Shown piece by piece: positions 1 through 8,447 of a DNA stretch of 64,000 bases. Every line of letters starts with the position of its first letter. Position 1 is the first letter of the stretch. Under the pieces are notes generated by a model, which had not been told where the DNA came from, did not search any database, and saw only the letters and a program-made list of their open reading frames with translations. The stretch is from Campylobacterota bacterium (lineage in GTDB: Bacteria; Campylobacterota; Campylobacteria; Campylobacterales; Sulfurovaceae). The translations under genes and the position numbers were made by a program. Where the stretch lies: contig QKDN01000031.1 of assembly GCA_003252535.1 (NCBI GenBank), positions 17,440 through 81,439 on the forward strand, in the 5' to 3' direction.

Positions 1-1
1 C

Positions 2-37
2 AGCGTGCAGTCTGTCAAGGCGCAGATGGATGTTTAA
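2..37 (+). CDS. 3' end of a gene upstream of the PIN toxin (possible antitoxin), partial
   Basis: An open frame enters from the left edge and ends at TAA 35-37, giving a C-terminus SVQSVKAQMDV. It overlaps the start of the PIN-domain gene by 8 bases, the spacing typical of toxin-antitoxin pairs, so it is probably the cognate antitoxin. Only 11 residues are visible, so the family cannot be named. Confidence 0.45.
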   Translation, partial: SVQSVKAQMDV

Positions 38-458
38 GCATATCTTTTTGGATACCAATGTCATCGCCGACATTTACGATAGTTCCAGACCATCGCACGC
101 CCACAGCAGGAAGGTCATCTCTTCGCTGATAGGTGATGAGAATGTTACTCTGTACACTTCATGCGATATCATCACCACACTCTATTACATTCTGTCAAAA
201 AGGGGTAAGAGAGAAGCTCTCAATGCAATACTTGATATCAATGACTTCTGCAATGTCATCGAATTCGGTAACAAAGAGGTGCTACAGAGCTGTACACTGA
301 TGCTCGACAACGACCGATACTGCGACCTCGAGGACACCATCCAGCACATCATGGCAAAGAAAAGCTCCTGCGATCTCATCCTCTCCAACGATGCGCGCTT
401 CGCATCGGAAGATATTGAGCTTCTCACTACGGCGGAGTTTGTGGAGAGGTATTTGTAG
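30..458 (+). CDS. PIN-domain ribonuclease, VapC-like toxin
   Basis: This 142-residue protein has the layout of a PIN domain: a first strand ending in FLDTN (D8), a second acidic position near D46, a central acidic pair E101/D102, and a C-terminal SNDARF block with D115 and D121. PIN toxins are metal-dependent RNases that cut tRNA or rRNA when their antitoxin is lost. The ATG at position 30 lies inside the end of an upstream frame, so the two are probably translationally coupled as a VapBC-type pair. The length is normal for the family. The RNA target cannot be deduced. Confidence 0.8.
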   Translation: MFKHIFLDTNVIADIYDSSRPSHAHSRKVISSLIGDENVTLYTSCDIITTLYYILSKRGKREALNAILDINDFCNVIEFGNKEVLQSCTLMLDNDRYCDLEDTIQHIMAKKSSCDLILSNDARFASEDIELLTTAEFVERYL

Positions 459-540
459 GGTTTTTTGAAAGTTTTGGAAAAGGCTTTGTGTTTTGATTTT
501 TTTGTGGTAGAGTTGTTTTTAATTTAATCGGAGATGAAAA

Positions 541-1080
541 ATGACAAAAATAATGAGTATTCTAATGATGATTGTATCTATTATCGGAGCATCAGAAAAT
601 ATTGAATTAACAGAAATTTATTCTGAATTTACTGAAACGGTTACAGTGCAATATAGTAAAACTATTAGAGTGAAACAAACACAAGTAAATATTAAACAAG
701 ACTCATCACTTAACGATATCGTTTATTACTGGAATAATGTAGTGAACTCCAGAGATACGGTTGCATTATTTAATTTGTACGCACCGTATGTATTGTATTA
801 CGGGAAAGAAATGAGTGATAAATCGTGTATACAAGATAAGAGAAATTTTTATAGAAAATATCCATTTTTTAGTCAATCTGTAGACAACCTTGAAACAGTA
901 AAGATTGATGAGAATCTTTATAAAGTATATTTTGATAAATTCGTTAAGATGAAAGAGGGAAGTGAAGCTAAGAACTATCCTAGCTATCTGCTCATTGGGT
1001 ATTATGAGGGAACGGCATATATTTTTGTTGAAGGTGACAGTATCACTGACAAAAATTTACTAAAAAAACGATTTAGATAA
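541..1080 (+). CDS. Secreted NTF2/SnoaL-like hypothetical protein
   Basis: This 179-residue protein begins with a short hydrophobic signal-like segment (about residues 4-17) and is probably periplasmic. Residues ~60-170 read like an NTF2/SnoaL-like fold: a helix containing YYWNNVVNSRDTVALFNLY, then alternating strands including KVYFDKFV and YPSYLLIGYYEGTAYIFV. Such domains bind small ligands or act as scaffolds, and no function can be assigned here. The gene is markedly AT-rich compared with the ABC operon downstream and is followed at once by hairpin repeats, which suggests acquisition. A weak GGAGATG ribosome site precedes the ATG. Confidence 0.5.
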   Translation: MTKIMSILMMIVSIIGASENIELTEIYSEFTETVTVQYSKTIRVKQTQVNIKQDSSLNDIVYYWNNVVNSRDTVALFNLYAPYVLYYGKEMSDKSCIQDKRNFYRKYPFFSQSVDNLETVKIDENLYKVYFDKFVKMKEGSEAKNYPSYLLIGYYEGTAYIFVEGDSITDKNLLKKRFR

Positions 1081-1091
1081 TTTACTTATTA

Positions 1092-1165
1092 CCGCAATTA
1101 AATTGCGGAATACATCCGGACTGAGCTGCGTAGTTCCCGTATACACTACAAAACACAGTTTTGTA
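1092..1165. repeat. REP-like hairpin doublet
   Basis: There are two perfect 8-bp inverted repeats. CCGCAATT/AATTGCGG (1092-1108) has a 1-base centre, and TACAAAAC/GTTTTGTA (1147-1165) has a 3-base loop. The linker contains CTGCGTAGTTC, which recurs next to the hairpins at 59054-59100 and 59748-59830. The first stem is almost the same as the one at 59748-59768. Confidence 0.7.
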
Positions 1166-1297
1166 TCGAGTTAAAAACTGTAATATTTCAATCAGATAGC
1201 GAAAATCCAACAAACACCTTAACTCCCATCACTAAACATTCCACTGAAGCTCTATAGAGAAGCGACAATGTTACACTTCAAAAAAAAGGAGTCACAA

Positions 1298-1501
1298 ATG
1301 TTTGGTTATCATGATGGATTTGGAATGATGGGATTTGGTTGGTTCTTTTTGATCTTGATAGTGTTCTTATTGTTCTACTTTCTCAATAATAACAATACGA
1401 CGAACAAAAAATCTGCACGGGATATCCTGGATGAGAGATATGCAAAAGGAGAGATCGACTCGGAAGAGTATAATGAGAAAAAGAAGAATTTAGACGATTA
1501 G
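1298..1501 (+). CDS. Small single-pass membrane protein with SHOCT domain
   Basis: This protein has about 67 residues. I chose the ATG at 1298 because AAAGGAG at 1285-1291 is well placed for it; an upstream in-frame ATG at 1268 has no such site. A Gly/Met-rich N-terminus leads into one transmembrane helix (FGWFFLILIVFLLFYFL). The C-terminus, ARDILDERYAKGEIDSEEY, is a classic SHOCT motif, a short helical oligomerisation module often found at the ends of membrane proteins. The specific role is unknown. The gene lies between two blocks of hairpin repeats. Confidence 0.75.
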   Translation: MFGYHDGFGMMGFGWFFLILIVFLLFYFLNNNNTTNKKSARDILDERYAKGEIDSEEYNEKKKNLDD

Positions 1502-1551
1502 TGCCTGAGATCGCAACGATCGACTATACTATGAAATACATCTTTAGTTGG

Positions 1552-1629
1552 TTCCCACGATTTTCGTGGGAATCCAGACTTGAGCTACAATTGAAAGCGC
1601 CGTATGCATGCCCACGAATATCGTGGGCA
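1552..1629. repeat. REP-like hairpin doublet; second hairpin may terminate the SHOCT gene
   Basis: There are two 9-bp perfect hairpins with 3-base loops: TTCCCACGA/TCGTGGGAA (1552-1572) and TGCCCACGA/TCGTGGGCA (1609-1629). Their stems differ at one base pair and their loops differ (ttt, ata). They have the same doublet design as the other repeats in this window. Confidence 0.7.
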
Positions 1630-1674
1630 CGAAAGTAAAAGACCCTCCATTTCCAAAATCAAACATACTTGTAC

Positions 1675-1680
1675 TATAAT
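1675..1680 (+). promoter_or_regulatory. Probable -10 element of the ABC-2 export operon
   Basis: TATAAT lies 34 bases before the chosen start of the first operon gene, just after the repeat doublet. No good -35 hexamer is visible, which is common for epsilonproteobacterial sigma-70 promoters. Confidence 0.4.
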
Positions 1681-1713
1681 ACTCCCATCTTACCGCTATC
1701 AAAAGGATACTTT

Positions 1714-2682
1714 ATGATACGACCGCTTCTTCTGCTCGCTTCCCTCCTGCTGCTTTCGGGCTGCTCCGTCAATGAGAAAAAAGAGAACAAGTTCTACGGC
1801 AATATCGATGTGTGTACCGTTTCGCTGGCGTTCCGGGTGTCGGGGCGTATCGAGAGCATCGGCTTCGACGAGGGGCAGAGGGTCAGGAAGGGGGATGTCA
1901 TCGCCAGACTCGACAACGCCCTCTACCTCCAGGCACTCAACCAGATCGACTCGCAGATCAAGATGCAGCAGGCGACGGTGGAGAAGCTCGAACGCGGCTA
2001 CAGACCCGAAGAGATCGACAAGGCCGCCTCCAAGCTCCGCCAGAGTGAGATCAACAGGAACCGCCTCAAAAAAGAGTACGAGAGGATAGAGAAGCTCTAC
2101 TCCACCAGCTCCGTCACCCCGCAGCAGTATGATGATGCCAAAGCAGCCTACGAAGCGGCGGAAGCGGAGCAGAGCTACGCCAAAAGCTCCTATGATATGC
2201 TGCGCAACGGCTATGACAAAGAGGATATCCTCGCCGCCAAAGCGAGCCTCGAAGCGCTCCAAGCACAGAAAGAACTGGCGAAGATCAACCTAGCCGATAC
2301 CAGCCTCGTCTCCCCCACCGACGGGACGGTGATCACCCGCATTTACGAGGCGGGCTCCATCGTCAGCCCGTCGCAGAGCGTCGTGGAGATCGCCATGGAC
2401 GGCGAGTACTGGGTGCGCAGCTACATGAGCGAGCGCTACCTCGGGGTCATCAAAACGGGGCTCAAAGCCCTCGTCCACACCGACAACGGCAAGACCTACG
2501 AGGGGACGGTGAGCTTCATCTCCCCCATAGCCGAGTTCACCCCCAAGACGGTGCAGACCGAGGAGCTCCGCACCGACCTGGTCTATAGATTCCGCATCGT
2601 CCTCAAGGAATTCGACGACAGCGTCAGGCAGGGGATGCCCGTGACCGTGACCTTCCCCGATGTCAAGTTCGATACCCCATGA
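1714..2682 (+). CDS. HlyD/YbhG-type membrane-fusion lipoprotein
   Basis: This is a periplasmic adaptor subunit of about 322 residues. The ATG at 1714 is preferred because AAAAGGA (1701-1707) precedes it and it opens directly into a signal with lipobox LLSGC (Cys17). The mature part has a split lipoyl/barrel-sandwich domain (VSGRIESIGFDEGQRVRKGD and, after a long coiled-coil hairpin, SPTDGTVITRIYEAGSIV) and a C-terminal beta-barrel. It overlaps the dual ATPase gene by 4 bases and starts a four-gene operon ordered like E. coli ybhG-ybhF-ybhS-ybhR. It should link the inner-membrane exporter to the periplasm or outer membrane. The substrate is unknown; lipophilic drugs or cations are plausible from the family. 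Confidence 0.85.
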   Translation: MIRPLLLLASLLLLSGCSVNEKKENKFYGNIDVCTVSLAFRVSGRIESIGFDEGQRVRKGDVIARLDNALYLQALNQIDSQIKMQQATVEKLERGYRPEEIDKAASKLRQSEINRNRLKKEYERIEKLYSTSSVTPQQYDDAKAAYEAAEAEQSYAKSSYDMLRNGYDKEDILAAKASLEALQAQKELAKINLADTSLVSPTDGTVITRIYEAGSIVSPSQSVVEIAMDGEYWVRSYMSERYLGVIKTGLKALVHTDNGKTYEGTVSFISPIAEFTPKTVQTEELRTDLVYRFRIVLKEFDDSVRQGMPVTVTFPDVKFDTP

Positions 2683-4376
2683 TCATCACGGCAAAGAGCC
2701 TCAGCAAGTCGTTCGGCAAAAACCCTGCTCTTAAAAACATCTCTTTCGGGATCAAGCCCGACAAGATCACCGGGGTAGTGGGAGCCGACGGGGCTGGGAA
2801 GACGACGCTGCTGCGCATCCTTGCGGGGCTTTTCGAGGTCGAAGCGGAGGAGCTGAACATCCTCGGGTACGATATGCGTACGGACTCGGGCGAAGTGCAG
2901 GAGCTCATCGGCTATATGCCGCAGAAGTTCGGACTCTACGAAGACCTGAGCGTCATGGAGAACCTCACTCTTTATGCCAACCTCCAGTCGATCCCCAAAG
3001 AGCGTATCAAAGGGCGGATCGAAGAGCTGCTGGAGTTTACCAACCTTTCGGATTTTCGTGACTTCCTCGCCTCCAACCTCTCGGGCGGCATGAAGCAGAA
3101 GCTCGGTCTCGCCTGCTCGCTCATCAAAAAGCCCAGGCTACTCCTCCTCGACGAGCCCGGCGTCGGCGTCGATCCCATCTCCCGCAAGGAGCTCTGGGCG
3201 ATGGTGCAGAATCTCACCTCCGAGGGGGTGAGTATCGTCTGGAGTACGGCGTACCTCGACGAGGCGGAGCTCTGCGACGAGGTGATACTGCTCGGGGAGG
3301 GGGAGATACTCTTCCACGGTGATCCGGCTGATCTGCGCTCTACGATGCGCGGGAGGACATTCCGTATCAGCGGCGCGATACCTGACAAACGGGCATCGCT
3401 GATGCTCGCACTCTCCTACCCCTCGATCAAGGACGGCCTGATCCAGGGGGAGAGCATCAAGCTCGTCACCGACGAGAGCAGGGCGCTTCCGAGTCTCGAC
3501 GAGATCGGGGCGGCGGGGGCGGCGCTGAGCGAGATCGAGCCCACTTTCGAGGATGGGTTCATGCATATCCTCGGCGTCGATTTCGATGGCTCTTCGCCGC
3601 TGGAGGAGTTCATCCGTCCCATCGAGCTGGAGCAGAAGACGGTGATCGAGGTGGAGAAGCTCACCAAAAAGTTCGGTTCCTTCACTGCGGCGAGCGATAT
3701 CTCGTTTCGGATAGGGCAGGGGGAGATATTCGGGCTCCTCGGCCCCAACGGCGCGGGGAAATCGACCACCTTCAAGATGCTCTGCGGACTGCTGAAGCCG
3801 ACAAGCGGGAGGGCGGAGGTACTCGGGTATCGCTTCGAGGATTCGCCCCTCGAAGCGCGGGCGAGGATAGGGTATATGTCGCAGAAGTTCTCCCTCTACG
3901 GCGACCTGAGCGTACTGGAGAATCTCCGATTTTTCGCAGGGGTCTATGAGCTCATAGGGGAGGAGAAACGGCGGACGATCGAGCGGATGGCCGATATCTT
4001 CGACCTCTCGCGCTACCTCCACACCCCCTCCAAAGACCTGCCTCTGGGGTACAAGCAGCGGCTCTCTCTGGCGTGCGCCATCATGCACAACCCCGCCATC
4101 CTCTTCCTCGACGAGCCCACCAGCGGCGTCGACCCGCTGACACGGCGGGAGTTCTGGAACCATATCTATGCGATGGTGCGCAAGGGGGTGACGGTGATGG
4201 TGACGACCCACTTCATGGACGAGGCGGAGTACTGCGACAATATTGCCCTCATCTATGCCTCCAGAGCCATCGCCATCGATACGCCGCACAACCTCACGGC
4301 GCGGATATCCCCCGACGCCACGATGCAGGAGGCGTTCATAGAGCTCATCAAAAGGAGCGAGAGTGAAGCTTCATAG
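2679..4376 (+). CDS. YbhF-like ABC exporter ATPase, two fused nucleotide-binding domains
   Basis: This 565-residue protein has two ABC domains. Domain 1 has Walker A GADGAGKTT (~35-43), signature LSGGMKQKLGLA and Walker B LLLLDEPGVGVDP, but its H-loop reads STAYLDEAE, with no histidine. Domain 2 has Walker A GPNGAGKST (~354), a degenerate signature LPLGYKQRLSLA, Walker B ILFLDEPTSGVDP and an intact H-loop TTHFMDEAE. In a head-to-tail dimer this makes one canonical ATP site (Walker A2/H2 with LSGG1) and one degenerate site. The protein would drive the two ABC-2 permeases encoded next, and the genes overlap by a few bases at both ends. Confidence 0.88.
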   Translation: MIITAKSLSKSFGKNPALKNISFGIKPDKITGVVGADGAGKTTLLRILAGLFEVEAEELNILGYDMRTDSGEVQELIGYMPQKFGLYEDLSVMENLTLYANLQSIPKERIKGRIEELLEFTNLSDFRDFLASNLSGGMKQKLGLACSLIKKPRLLLLDEPGVGVDPISRKELWAMVQNLTSEGVSIVWSTAYLDEAELCDEVILLGEGEILFHGDPADLRSTMRGRTFRISGAIPDKRASLMLALSYPSIKDGLIQGESIKLVTDESRALPSLDEIGAAGAALSEIEPTFEDGFMHILGVDFDGSSPLEEFIRPIELEQKTVIEVEKLTKKFGSFTAASDISFRIGQGEIFGLLGPNGAGKSTTFKMLCGLLKPTSGRAEVLGYRFEDSPLEARARIGYMSQKFSLYGDLSVLENLRFFAGVYELIGEEKRRTIERMADIFDLSRYLHTPSKDLPLGYKQRLSLACAIMHNPAILFLDEPTSGVDPLTRREFWNHIYAMVRKGVTVMVTTHFMDEAEYCDNIALIYASRAIAIDTPHNLTARISPDATMQEAFIELIKRSESEAS

Positions 4377-5472
4377 ATTCAATGCGCTCTTCGTCAAGGA
4401 GAGCCTGCAGATCATCCGCGACCCGAGTGCGATCCTCATTGCCGTGGTGTTGCCGCTGATCCTCCTCTTTATGATGGGGTATGCTATTTCGCTCGATTCA
4501 CGCAATATTCCGGTGGGGGTGGTGATAGAGCAGCACTCGAAGTATTCCGCCTCGCTCCTGAGCTCTTTCCAGAACTCCAAAAGCTTCAGCGTCGAGGTGG
4601 GGAACGACAAACGCTCCTTCGAGACAGAGATCAAGGAGGGGAAGATCAGGGCGATCATCATCATCCCCGCCACCTTCGCCCGGGATATCGCCCGGGGCGA
4701 GCCCACCATCCAGATACTCGCCGACGGCACCGAGCCCAATATCGCGGGCTTCGTCCAAAAGTACGCCAATGGTCTCTGGCAGAACTGGCTCTCGCAGGAG
4801 GGGCTCGATAAGCATATGAAACAGGTGCAGATCGATTTCGAGAGCCGCTACTGGTTCAATGCGCCGCTGCTGAGCAGCTACTTCCTGCTGCCCGGCTCCA
4901 TCGCCATCGTCCTGACCCTCATCGGTACGCTGCTGACCGCCCTTGTCGTAGCGCGGGAGTGGGAGCGGAGCACGATGGAGGCGATCATGTCGACCCCCAT
5001 CACGATCGGCGAACTGGTGCTGGGGAAGATCATGCCGTACTTCGTCCTGGGACTCGTCTCGGCGACCCTGAGCGTCGCTATCGCGATAGGGTGGTTCGGT
5101 ATCCCGTTCCGCGGATCGTTCATCCTCCTGATCCTCACCGCCTCGATCTACCTCTTCCCCGCGCTGAGCCTCGGGCTGCTGATATCGACCATCGCCAAGA
5201 ACCAGTTCGTCGCCGCGCAGGCAGCCCTGATCGTGGGGTTCCTCCCCGCGTTCCTCCTCTCGGGGTTCATCTTCCAGATCAGCTCGATGCCGCAGTGGCT
5301 CCAGACGATCACCTATATCCTCCCCGCAAGGTACTTCGTCGAGATACTCCAGACCCTCTTCCTCGGCGGCAATATCTATGAGGTGATCCTCCCCAATACG
5401 CTGGCGATGATCGCGGTGGGGGGTGTGATCTTCACCGTGATCCTCAGGATCACCAAAAAGAGGCTCGAATGA
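4363..5472 (+). CDS. ABC-2 type permease, YbhS-like
   Basis: This 369-residue inner-membrane permease starts at GTG 4363, inside the end of the ATPase gene (14-base overlap), with AAAGGAG just upstream. The topology is typical of ABC-2 transporters with a large periplasmic insert: one N-terminal helix (AILIAVVLPLILLFMMGYAI), a soluble region to ~residue 170, then five or so helices including an amphipathic WERSTMEAIMSTPI segment. It presumably forms a heterodimer with the next gene's product and works with the YbhF-like ATPase and YbhG-like adaptor. Confidence 0.85.
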   Translation: MKLHRFNALFVKESLQIIRDPSAILIAVVLPLILLFMMGYAISLDSRNIPVGVVIEQHSKYSASLLSSFQNSKSFSVEVGNDKRSFETEIKEGKIRAIIIIPATFARDIARGEPTIQILADGTEPNIAGFVQKYANGLWQNWLSQEGLDKHMKQVQIDFESRYWFNAPLLSSYFLLPGSIAIVLTLIGTLLTALVVAREWERSTMEAIMSTPITIGELVLGKIMPYFVLGLVSATLSVAIAIGWFGIPFRGSFILLILTASIYLFPALSLGLLISTIAKNQFVAAQAALIVGFLPAFLLSGFIFQISSMPQWLQTITYILPARYFVEILQTLFLGGNIYEVILPNTLAMIAVGGVIFTVILRITKKRLE

Positions 5473-6569
5473 AAATATGGTTTTATCAGCTATTAGCATT
5501 GATGAAGAAGGAGTTCCTGGCTATCTGGAGCGACAAGAAGTCCCGGGTGATCATCATTATCCCCCCGCTTCTCCAGCTCTTCGTCTTCTCCTACGCGGTG
5601 ACGCTGGAGGTGAAGAATATCAGCATCGGCGTCCTCGACCGCGACAATAGTGTCCAGAGTCAGGAGCTCATCCGCGCGCTCGGGTACAGCAGCAGCTTCG
5701 TCAATATCTACCGTCTGGAGAGCCAGAAGGAGCTTCAGAAGGTGATCGACACCCAGACGGTGATCGCGGTGGTCACTATCCCGCAGGATTTCGCCCGGGA
5801 TATCGCGAGCAGCCGCAGGGCGACGATCCAGATCATCGCCGACGGGCGCAAGTCCAATACGGCGCAGATCACCGAAGGGTATATGCAAAACGCCATTATG
5901 CGGGTCTTCGGGGATATCGAGGTGGAGCAGAAGATCATCGCCGGACGCAATCTCTACAACCCGAACCTCGAGAACTTCTGGTGGATACTCCCCAATCTCA
6001 TCGGCACCATCTCGATGCTCGTAGCGCTCCTCCTCACCGCCCTTTCGGTGGCGAGGGAGCGGGAGCTGGGGACCTTCGAGCAGATACTCGTCACGCCCCT
6101 CTCCTCGACGACACTGATGATAGGCAAGACCCTCCCGCCACTCATGATCAGTATCGTCGATGCGAGCGTTATCTTCACGATCGCCCATTTCGGGTTCGGC
6201 GTCCCCTTCACCGGATCGCTGCTGATCCTGGTGGCGGGGATCATCTCGTTCCTCTTCTCCATCGTGGGGCTCGGGCTCTTCATCTCCTCCATCGTCTCGA
6301 CCCAGCAGCAGGGGATACTCGGGGCGTTCGTCCTGATGGTGCCGTATATTCTGATGTCGGGATTTGCAACCCCCGTGGAGAATATGCCCTCATGGCTCAT
6401 CCCCTTCACCGATATCGTGTCGCTGAAGTACTTCCTCATCCTCCTCAAAGGGGTCTTCCTCAAGGATATCGGCTGGGATATCGCTCTGACCCTTATCGTC
6501 CCGATGCTCATCCTCGGATTCATCTCCCTGAGCGGGGCTACATGGATGTTCCGTAAGAAGGTTGGCTGA
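5469..6569 (+). CDS. ABC-2 type permease, YbhR-like
   Basis: This second ABC-2 permease has 366 residues, the same layout as its upstream neighbour, and overlaps it by ATGA. It has an N-terminal helix near VIIIIPPLLQLFVFSYAV, a periplasmic domain, and a C-terminal bundle with the conserved RERELGTFEQILVTPLS coupling-type segment. It is probably the heterodimer partner of the preceding permease and the last gene of the export operon. The downstream 240 bases hold only a nested inverted-repeat structure and the next promoter. Confidence 0.85.
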   Translation: MKIWFYQLLALMKKEFLAIWSDKKSRVIIIIPPLLQLFVFSYAVTLEVKNISIGVLDRDNSVQSQELIRALGYSSSFVNIYRLESQKELQKVIDTQTVIAVVTIPQDFARDIASSRRATIQIIADGRKSNTAQITEGYMQNAIMRVFGDIEVEQKIIAGRNLYNPNLENFWWILPNLIGTISMLVALLLTALSVARERELGTFEQILVTPLSSTTLMIGKTLPPLMISIVDASVIFTIAHFGFGVPFTGSLLILVAGIISFLFSIVGLGLFISSIVSTQQQGILGAFVLMVPYILMSGFATPVENMPSWLIPFTDIVSLKYFLILLKGVFLKDIGWDIALTLIVPMLILGFISLSGATWMFRKKVG

Positions 6570-6605
6570 AAAGGAGAGGATGGGTATCTCTGAAGGCAAT
6601 CCAAT

Positions 6606-6692
6606 ACTCAAAAGCAAGTGCGACAAGCCATGTGTCAAACCCATGAAATGGGCGCTTGCGTTCGCATGGCGCAGGAGTGCTTATTTTTGAGT
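6606..6692. repeat. Three nested inverted repeats in an intergenic region
   Basis: Three concentric perfect inverted repeats share one axis: ACTCAAAA (6606-6613)/TTTTGAGT (6685-6692), GCCATG (6627-6632)/CATGGC (6665-6670) and CCCAT (6640-6644)/ATGGG (6648-6652). The arrangement could fold into one long interrupted stem. It lies between the ABC-2 operon and the phosphate transporter, so it may be a terminator region or a structured RNA. It does not match a riboswitch I recognise. Confidence 0.5.
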
Positions 6693-6769
6693 GGGTTTTA
6701 GAGATACTCGGATGATAATTTCGGAGATGAAAATGTCTGAGATTTACCGACCTCAAACAAGCAACTTAG

Positions 6770-6775
6770 TATAAT
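6770..6775 (+). promoter_or_regulatory. Probable -10 element of the phosphate transporter gene
   Basis: TATAAT sits 33 bases before the likely ATG at 6809. No convincing -35 hexamer is visible. Confidence 0.4.
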
Positions 6776-6808
6776 GATGCACAATTTTTGAGCTACAAAG
6801 AAGGGTCT

Positions 6809-8440
6809 ATGGAAATCAAAACGATAAAAAAGATGGAAAAAGAGGCGTATAAGAGCAGTAGTTTCGACTTTTTGAGGTTGGGGCTGGCGATGCTCTTTAT
6901 GATCATGGTATTGATCTACAGTTTTGCGACTTCAGGAGGGATACCCAATAATCTCTTCCTGGCGATAGCCGCACTGTTTGGCGCCTATATGGCGATGAAC
7001 ATCGGTGCGAACGATGTCGCGAACAATGTTGGACCGGCAGTAGGCTCGAAAGCACTGACGATGACCGGGGCGATCATCATCGCTATGGTCTTCGAAGCTT
7101 CCGGTGCGTTCATCGCCGGGGGTGAAGTGGTCAAGACCATCAAAGACGGTATCATCGACATCTCCGGCTTCGAGGGGCATGCTGATACCTTTATCTGGGT
7201 AATGATGGCTGCGCTCCTCGCTGCGGCGCTCTGGCTGAACTTCGCTACCTATGTGAAGGCTCCTGTCTCTACGACCCACTCGATCGTCGGGGGTGTCATG
7301 GGTGCTGGTATCGCGGCGGCAGGCTTTTCTGTCGTGGCATGGGATACGATGGGCAAGATCGTCGCGTCATGGGTCATCTCACCGCTCCTTGGTGGGATCA
7401 TCGCGGCAGCGTTCCTGATGGCGATCAAAAAGACGATCATCTACAAAGAGAACAAGGTGGAAGCGGCAGCCAGGTGGGTTCCTGTCTTTGTAGCTGTCAT
7501 GTCATGGGCGTTTGTCACCTACCTGACCCTCAAAGGTCTCAAGAATGTCTGGCCGAGCATCGTGCATATGCTCAGTTTCCTTCCGCAAGATAAAAAGCCG
7601 TCATTTGCAGTAGCTTCGGTGATAGGGCTTGTCGTGAGTGTCGGTGTCTACTTCTTTGTCGTGTCCCATGTCAAAAAGAGCGCTCATAAGCTTCACAACA
7701 ACCGTGATGGGATCAATGCGCTCTTTACCATGCCGCTTATCTTCGCTGCGGCGCTCCTCAGCTTCGCTCACGGTGCGAACGATGTTGCCAACGCCATCGG
7801 GCCGCTCGCTGCTATCAACGATGCGATCGTCCATGGCGGCGTATCGGGCAAGGCGAGCATCCCTCTGTGGGTCATGGCAGTAGGTGCATTCGGTATCGCT
7901 ATCGGTCTGGCTCTCTACGGGCCGAAGCTCATCCGTACTGTCGGTAGCGAGATCACAGAGCTTGACCAGATGCGTGCGTTCTCGGTTGCCATGGCAGCAG
8001 CGGTGACGGTGATCGTCGCTTCGCAGCTTGGGCTTCCTGTCAGCTCGACCCATATCGCTGTGGGCGGGGTCTTCGGCGTAGGTTTCCTCAGAGAGTTCCT
8101 CAACTCGAGCAAAGAGAGAGGTGAGATCGAGCACGACAGAGTGACTATCGATGATGAGAAAAAGCTCCTCCGCGCTTTCAGCGCCGAGCTCAAAACCCTC
8201 GAAGAGAAGAGCGGCAAGACACAGGAAGACTATGAGCGTATCGTAGAGCTCTATAAAGCCATTGATGAGGAAGAGCGCCAGCTCAAAGAGGTTAAGAAAC
8301 AGCTCAAGTCTGCCCAGAAGACCCACTATGTCAAAAGAGACGCGGTCAAGAAGATCGTAGCGGCATGGATCATCACCGTACCTGCCGCAGCGTTCCTGGC
8401 TGCGCTTGTATTCTTTATGATCAAAGGGATGGTTCTTTGA
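6809..8440 (+). CDS. PiT-family inorganic phosphate transporter
   Basis: This is a low-affinity phosphate (or sulfate) permease of about 543 residues. The two duplicated PiT signatures are clear: GANDVANNVGPAVGSKALT near residue 66 and HGANDVANAIGPLAAI near residue 320, each followed by a helix containing PVSTTHSIVGG or PVSSTHIAVGG. Ten or more membrane helices are visible, with a charged, coiled-coil-rich cytoplasmic insert (~435-505) before the last helix. I prefer ATG 6809, preceded by AAAGAAGGG, to an in-frame TTG at 6788. The gene converges on mltG with a 7-base gap and has no PhoU-like partner nearby. Confidence 0.88.
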   Translation: MEIKTIKKMEKEAYKSSSFDFLRLGLAMLFMIMVLIYSFATSGGIPNNLFLAIAALFGAYMAMNIGANDVANNVGPAVGSKALTMTGAIIIAMVFEASGAFIAGGEVVKTIKDGIIDISGFEGHADTFIWVMMAALLAAALWLNFATYVKAPVSTTHSIVGGVMGAGIAAAGFSVVAWDTMGKIVASWVISPLLGGIIAAAFLMAIKKTIIYKENKVEAAARWVPVFVAVMSWAFVTYLTLKGLKNVWPSIVHMLSFLPQDKKPSFAVASVIGLVVSVGVYFFVVSHVKKSAHKLHNNRDGINALFTMPLIFAAALLSFAHGANDVANAIGPLAAINDAIVHGGVSGKASIPLWVMAVGAFGIAIGLALYGPKLIRTVGSEITELDQMRAFSVAMAAAVTVIVASQLGLPVSSTHIAVGGVFGVGFLREFLNSSKERGEIEHDRVTIDDEKKLLRAFSAELKTLEEKSGKTQEDYERIVELYKAIDEEERQLKEVKKQLKSAQKTHYVKRDAVKKIVAAWIITVPAAAFLAALVFFMIKGMVL

Positions 8441-8447
8441 TCATCTT

